Assembly: GCA_015663065.1 (NCBI GenBank)
Contig: DQSX01000225.1
Location: forward strand, 1-8,073
Source of the DNA: Sulfurovum sp.
GTDB taxonomy: Bacteria; Campylobacterota; Campylobacteria; Campylobacterales; Sulfurovaceae
Direction: 5' to 3'
Length of the DNA stretch: 8,073 nucleotides
A program made the translations under genes and the position numbers. The notes beneath the pieces are model-generated. The model did not search any database and was not told the origin of the DNA. It saw nothing but the letters and a program-made list of their open reading frames with translations. Below are positions 6,368 to 8,073 of the stretch, one piece after another. How positions within the stretch are numbered: the first letter of the stretch is position 1; each line of letters starts with the position of its first letter.

Positions 6368-7231
6368 ATGTCAAAAAGTTTATATGAAACACTTGGTGTC
6401 AGTGAAAGTGCCTCTACTGACGAAATAAAAAAGGCCTATAGAAAACTCGCAAGAAAATACCACCCCGATATTAACAAAGAAGAGTCTGCTGTTGATAAAT
6501 TCAAAGAGATCAATGCAGCGTATGAAGTGCTCTCTGATCCGGAAAAAAAGCAGCAGTACGATCAGTATGGTGACCAGATGTTCGGTGGTCAGAACTTCCA
6601 TGACTTTGCCAGAGGGCAGGGACAGGGCGTAGACCTAGATGAGATCTTGCGTCAAATGTTCGGTGGAGGCGGTGGAGCCGCTGGCGGTTTTGGCGGATTT
6701 GGCGGACAAAGTGGCGGCTTTGGTGGCTTCGGCGGACCTAACTTAGATATGCAGGCACGTATTGTTGTACCTTTTATGGTTTCCATTACCGGTGGTAAAC
6801 ACAATGTCTCTGCCAATGGTCAGAGTTTTGATATTAAGATCCCAGCAGGTATTAAAAGCGGTGAAACGCTAAGGGTCCGTGGAAAAGGTAAACAGTACCA
6901 GGGGCAGGCGGGAGATCTTCTCATTAAAGTTGAAGTGGCTGCTTCAAATGAGTATGAAAGAAAAGGTGATAATCTCTATAAAACTTTTGATGTACCACTC
7001 AAAGAGGCACTTTTTGGTGGTAAAATAGCAGTAGATACTCCTGAAAAAGAAGTCTCTTTAAAAGTACCTAAAAATACGAAGAATGGTCAAAAATTCAGAC
7101 TCAAAGGCAAAGGGGTCGCAGACAGAAAAACGGCTATGAAAGGGGATCTCTATCTGGTTGCCAATGTTGTATTACCGGATGTCGATTCTCTGGATGAAAC
7201 ACTTAAAAAAATGTTAGAAGAAAAACTTTAA
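6368..7231 (+). CDS. cbpA: CbpA-type J-domain co-chaperone (DnaJ family without zinc finger)
   Basis: A cytoplasmic co-chaperone expected to stimulate the ATPase of DnaK and deliver client proteins. The 287 residues show a J domain (about 4-68) with the essential HPD at 32-34 in KYHPDIN, a Gly/Phe-rich linker (about 72-123, densest from 99), and two beta-rich C-terminal client-binding domains (about 127-287; KIPAGIKSGETLRVRGKGK and the later VPKNTKNGQKFRLKGKG are the usual repeats). The four CxxCxGxG zinc repeats of true DnaJ are absent, so this is the CbpA/class II type. It is the first gene of an operon with hspR, whose ribosome site overlaps this stop codon. In Helicobacter pylori the same pair exists, and CbpA is reported to modulate DNA binding by HspR. 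The HAIR-like operator upstream points to heat-shock control. Confidence 0.93.
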   Translation: MSKSLYETLGVSESASTDEIKKAYRKLARKYHPDINKEESAVDKFKEINAAYEVLSDPEKKQQYDQYGDQMFGGQNFHDFARGQGQGVDLDEILRQMFGGGGGAAGGFGGFGGQSGGFGGFGGPNLDMQARIVVPFMVSITGGKHNVSANGQSFDIKIPAGIKSGETLRVRGKGKQYQGQAGDLLIKVEVAASNEYERKGDNLYKTFDVPLKEALFGGKIAVDTPEKEVSLKVPKNTKNGQKFRLKGKGVADRKTAMKGDLYLVANVVLPDVDSLDETLKKMLEEKL

Positions 7232-7241
7232 GGAGCAAGTA

Positions 7242-7613
7242 ATGCATAGTTATGATGAACCGGTCTATCTTATTTCTGTTGTGGCCACAATGTTGGAGAT
7301 ACATCCTCAAACACTAAGACAGTATGAGAGAGAAGGTTTGGTTGAGCCTTCACGTACACAGGGAAGAATGCGTCTTTATTCACAAAGAGATATTGACAGA
7401 ATGAAATTGATCTTACGTTTGACACGTCAAATGGGTGTGAATCTTGCTGGTGTGGATATTGTGCTTCAGCTCAAAGAGCAGATAGACCAGATGCAAGAGG
7501 AGATAGGCCAGCTTCGTGACGAACTCTCAAAAGTCAATCGAAACGGTTCTGTGCATATAAGCAAAGCACTGGTGACTAAAAATCCTTATGATATTATTAT
7601 TTTTGAGGATTAA
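7242..7613 (+). CDS. hspR: MerR-type heat-shock repressor HspR
   Basis: A 123-residue transcription repressor, the same length as Helicobacter HspR, expected to bind HAIR inverted repeats and shut off chaperone genes under normal conditions. The MerR winged helix-turn-helix spans about residues 8-70: YLISVVATMLEIHPQTLRQYEREGLVEP holds the recognition helix and wing start, followed by RTQGRMRLYS and the helix RDIDRMKLILRLT. A coiled-coil dimer helix follows at about 73-98 with hydrophobic positions L77, I81, M84, I88, L91, L95 and V98. There is no cysteine at all, so metal sensing of the MerR/CueR kind is excluded. The ribosome site TAAGGAG (7229-7235) includes the cbpA stop codon, coupling the two genes. 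Likely regulates its own operon through the site at 6293-6313, and probably other chaperone operons outside the window. Confidence 0.93.
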   Translation: MHSYDEPVYLISVVATMLEIHPQTLRQYEREGLVEPSRTQGRMRLYSQRDIDRMKLILRLTRQMGVNLAGVDIVLQLKEQIDQMQEEIGQLRDELSKVNRNGSVHISKALVTKNPYDIIIFED

Positions 7614-7618
7614 ATAAA

Positions 7619-7648
7619 TTTTGTAGGGTAGAAACCTACCCTACGAAA
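7619..7648. terminator. Perfect hairpin between convergent hspR and lipoprotein genes
   Basis: A 9-bp perfect stem (7623-7631 with 7636-7644, GTAGGGTAG against CTACCCTAC) closes an AAAC loop. It extends outward by a T-G pair and three T-A pairs. It lies 5 bases after the hspR stop and 2 bases before the end of the opposite gene, the usual place for a shared terminator. Neither strand has a clear U tract after the stem, so it may be an atypical terminator, a 3'-end protecting structure, or a dispersed repeat. Confidence 0.55.
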
Positions 7649-7650
7649 CG

Positions 7651-7953
7651 CTAGTTTATATAATGACGTCTTCCGTAACTGTCTACGTAGTAAGTAGCTC
7701 CACGTGAATCTCTGTAGTATCTTCTGTTTTTCTTCTCTTCATTGTTACCAATAGCTGCTCCAGCTAAACCACCTATGGCAGCTCCTGCAAGTGTAGAACC
7801 GGTATTCCCACCAACCATCTGACCTACCAAAGCACCACCAGCCGCACCGACCAAGGCACCGTCACCTGTCTGGCTTCCTGTTGAGACACACCCCGTCATA
7901 GAGATCATTGCTGTACTTGCGACTACCAATGTAGCCAATTGTAATTTTTTCAT
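7651..7953 (-). CDS. Glycine-zipper lipoprotein
   Basis: A 100-residue envelope protein. MKK and a hydrophobic stretch (4-18) precede a lipobox MTGC with Cys22 as the predicted lipidated residue; Met at -3 is less usual than Leu. Residues 32-69 form a glycine zipper, with repeated GxxxG spacing (GALVGAAGGALVGQMVGG, then GAAIGGLAGAAIG), as in SlyB-like and related outer-membrane lipoproteins; this segment probably packs as helical hairpins in or at a membrane. The tail (72-100) is polar and rich in Arg and Tyr (RRYYRDSRGATYYVDSYG), ending RRHYIN. Exact function is unknown; relatives are linked to envelope integrity or stress. The start is fixed by AAAGGA at 7965-7960, 6 bases before the ATG. 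It is convergent with hspR. Confidence 0.85.
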   Translation of the reverse strand: MKKLQLATLVVASTAMISMTGCVSTGSQTGDGALVGAAGGALVGQMVGGNTGSTLAGAAIGGLAGAAIGNNEEKKNRRYYRDSRGATYYVDSYGRRHYIN

Positions 7954-7982
7954 TTGAAGTCCTTTAATTTTATTTATGATTT

Positions 7983-7988
7983 ATTGTA
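7983..7988 (-). promoter_or_regulatory. Predicted -10 box for the lipoprotein gene
   Basis: TACAAT on the minus strand predicts a start near 7976 and a leader of about 23 bases containing the AAAGGA ribosome site. No good -35 box is seen. In the rest of the gap to the window edge (7989-8073) I see no gene or structure I can support. Confidence 0.4.
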
Positions 7989-8073
7989 ACATAATTTTGA
8001 ATTAAATGGTAAAAATGGAGTTAAAGCAGGATTTCGGGTTGCTATTTAACCCTATTTTCTAAGAAATAGACTA

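Noticed and set aside
8005..8061. An 18-codon open frame from ATG near the right edge
   Set aside because: Very short, no ribosome site, no recognisable sequence; treated as intergenic.
8049..8070. Inverted repeat CTATTT...AAATAG at the right edge
   Set aside because: A 6-bp AT-rich stem at the window edge, expected by chance in this base composition.

Overview
The window looks like a chromosomal housekeeping segment from a campylobacterotal (epsilonproteobacterial) species, probably a Sulfurovum- or Sulfurimonas-like free-living member. This is judged from gene content and protein style: an all-alpha dimeric dUTPase, a short PurL of the PurS/PurQ-dependent type, a PurH ending in VRHFLH, and a cbpA-hspR pair with a 123-residue HspR as in Helicobacter. 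Base composition is moderately AT-rich, and promoters have TATAAT-like -10 boxes with mostly weak -35 boxes. No mobile element, tRNA, rRNA or CRISPR array is visible. || Left part (1-4687): a dUTPase gene runs leftward off the window edge. It is divergent from a rightward purine cluster of purL (FGAM synthase), purH (AICAR transformylase/IMP cyclohydrolase) and a DsrE-like CxxC protein that starts 1 base after the purH stop. purL and purH supply step 4 and the last two steps of IMP synthesis; purS and purQ, which this PurL needs, are not in the window. || Middle part (4688-6272): a small rightward gene is split by a frame change at a run of seven A residues. A leftward SPOUT/TrmH-family RNA methyltransferase ends one base from it. 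A divergent gene then encodes a small exported rhodanese. || Right part (6273-8073): a heat-shock regulatory operon, cbpA (J-domain co-chaperone without zinc finger) followed by hspR (MerR-type repressor). Its promoter has a consensus TTGACA -35 box covered by a HAIR-like inverted repeat, the known HspR operator type, so the operon is very likely autoregulated. A perfect 9-bp hairpin separates hspR from a convergent glycine-zipper lipoprotein gene. || No clearly new multi-gene system was found. The best items for follow-up are the A7-interrupted small gene, the HspR operator with an adjacent palindrome at the predicted cbpA transcription start, the DsrE-like protein tied to purH, and the methyltransferase gene with almost no leader.
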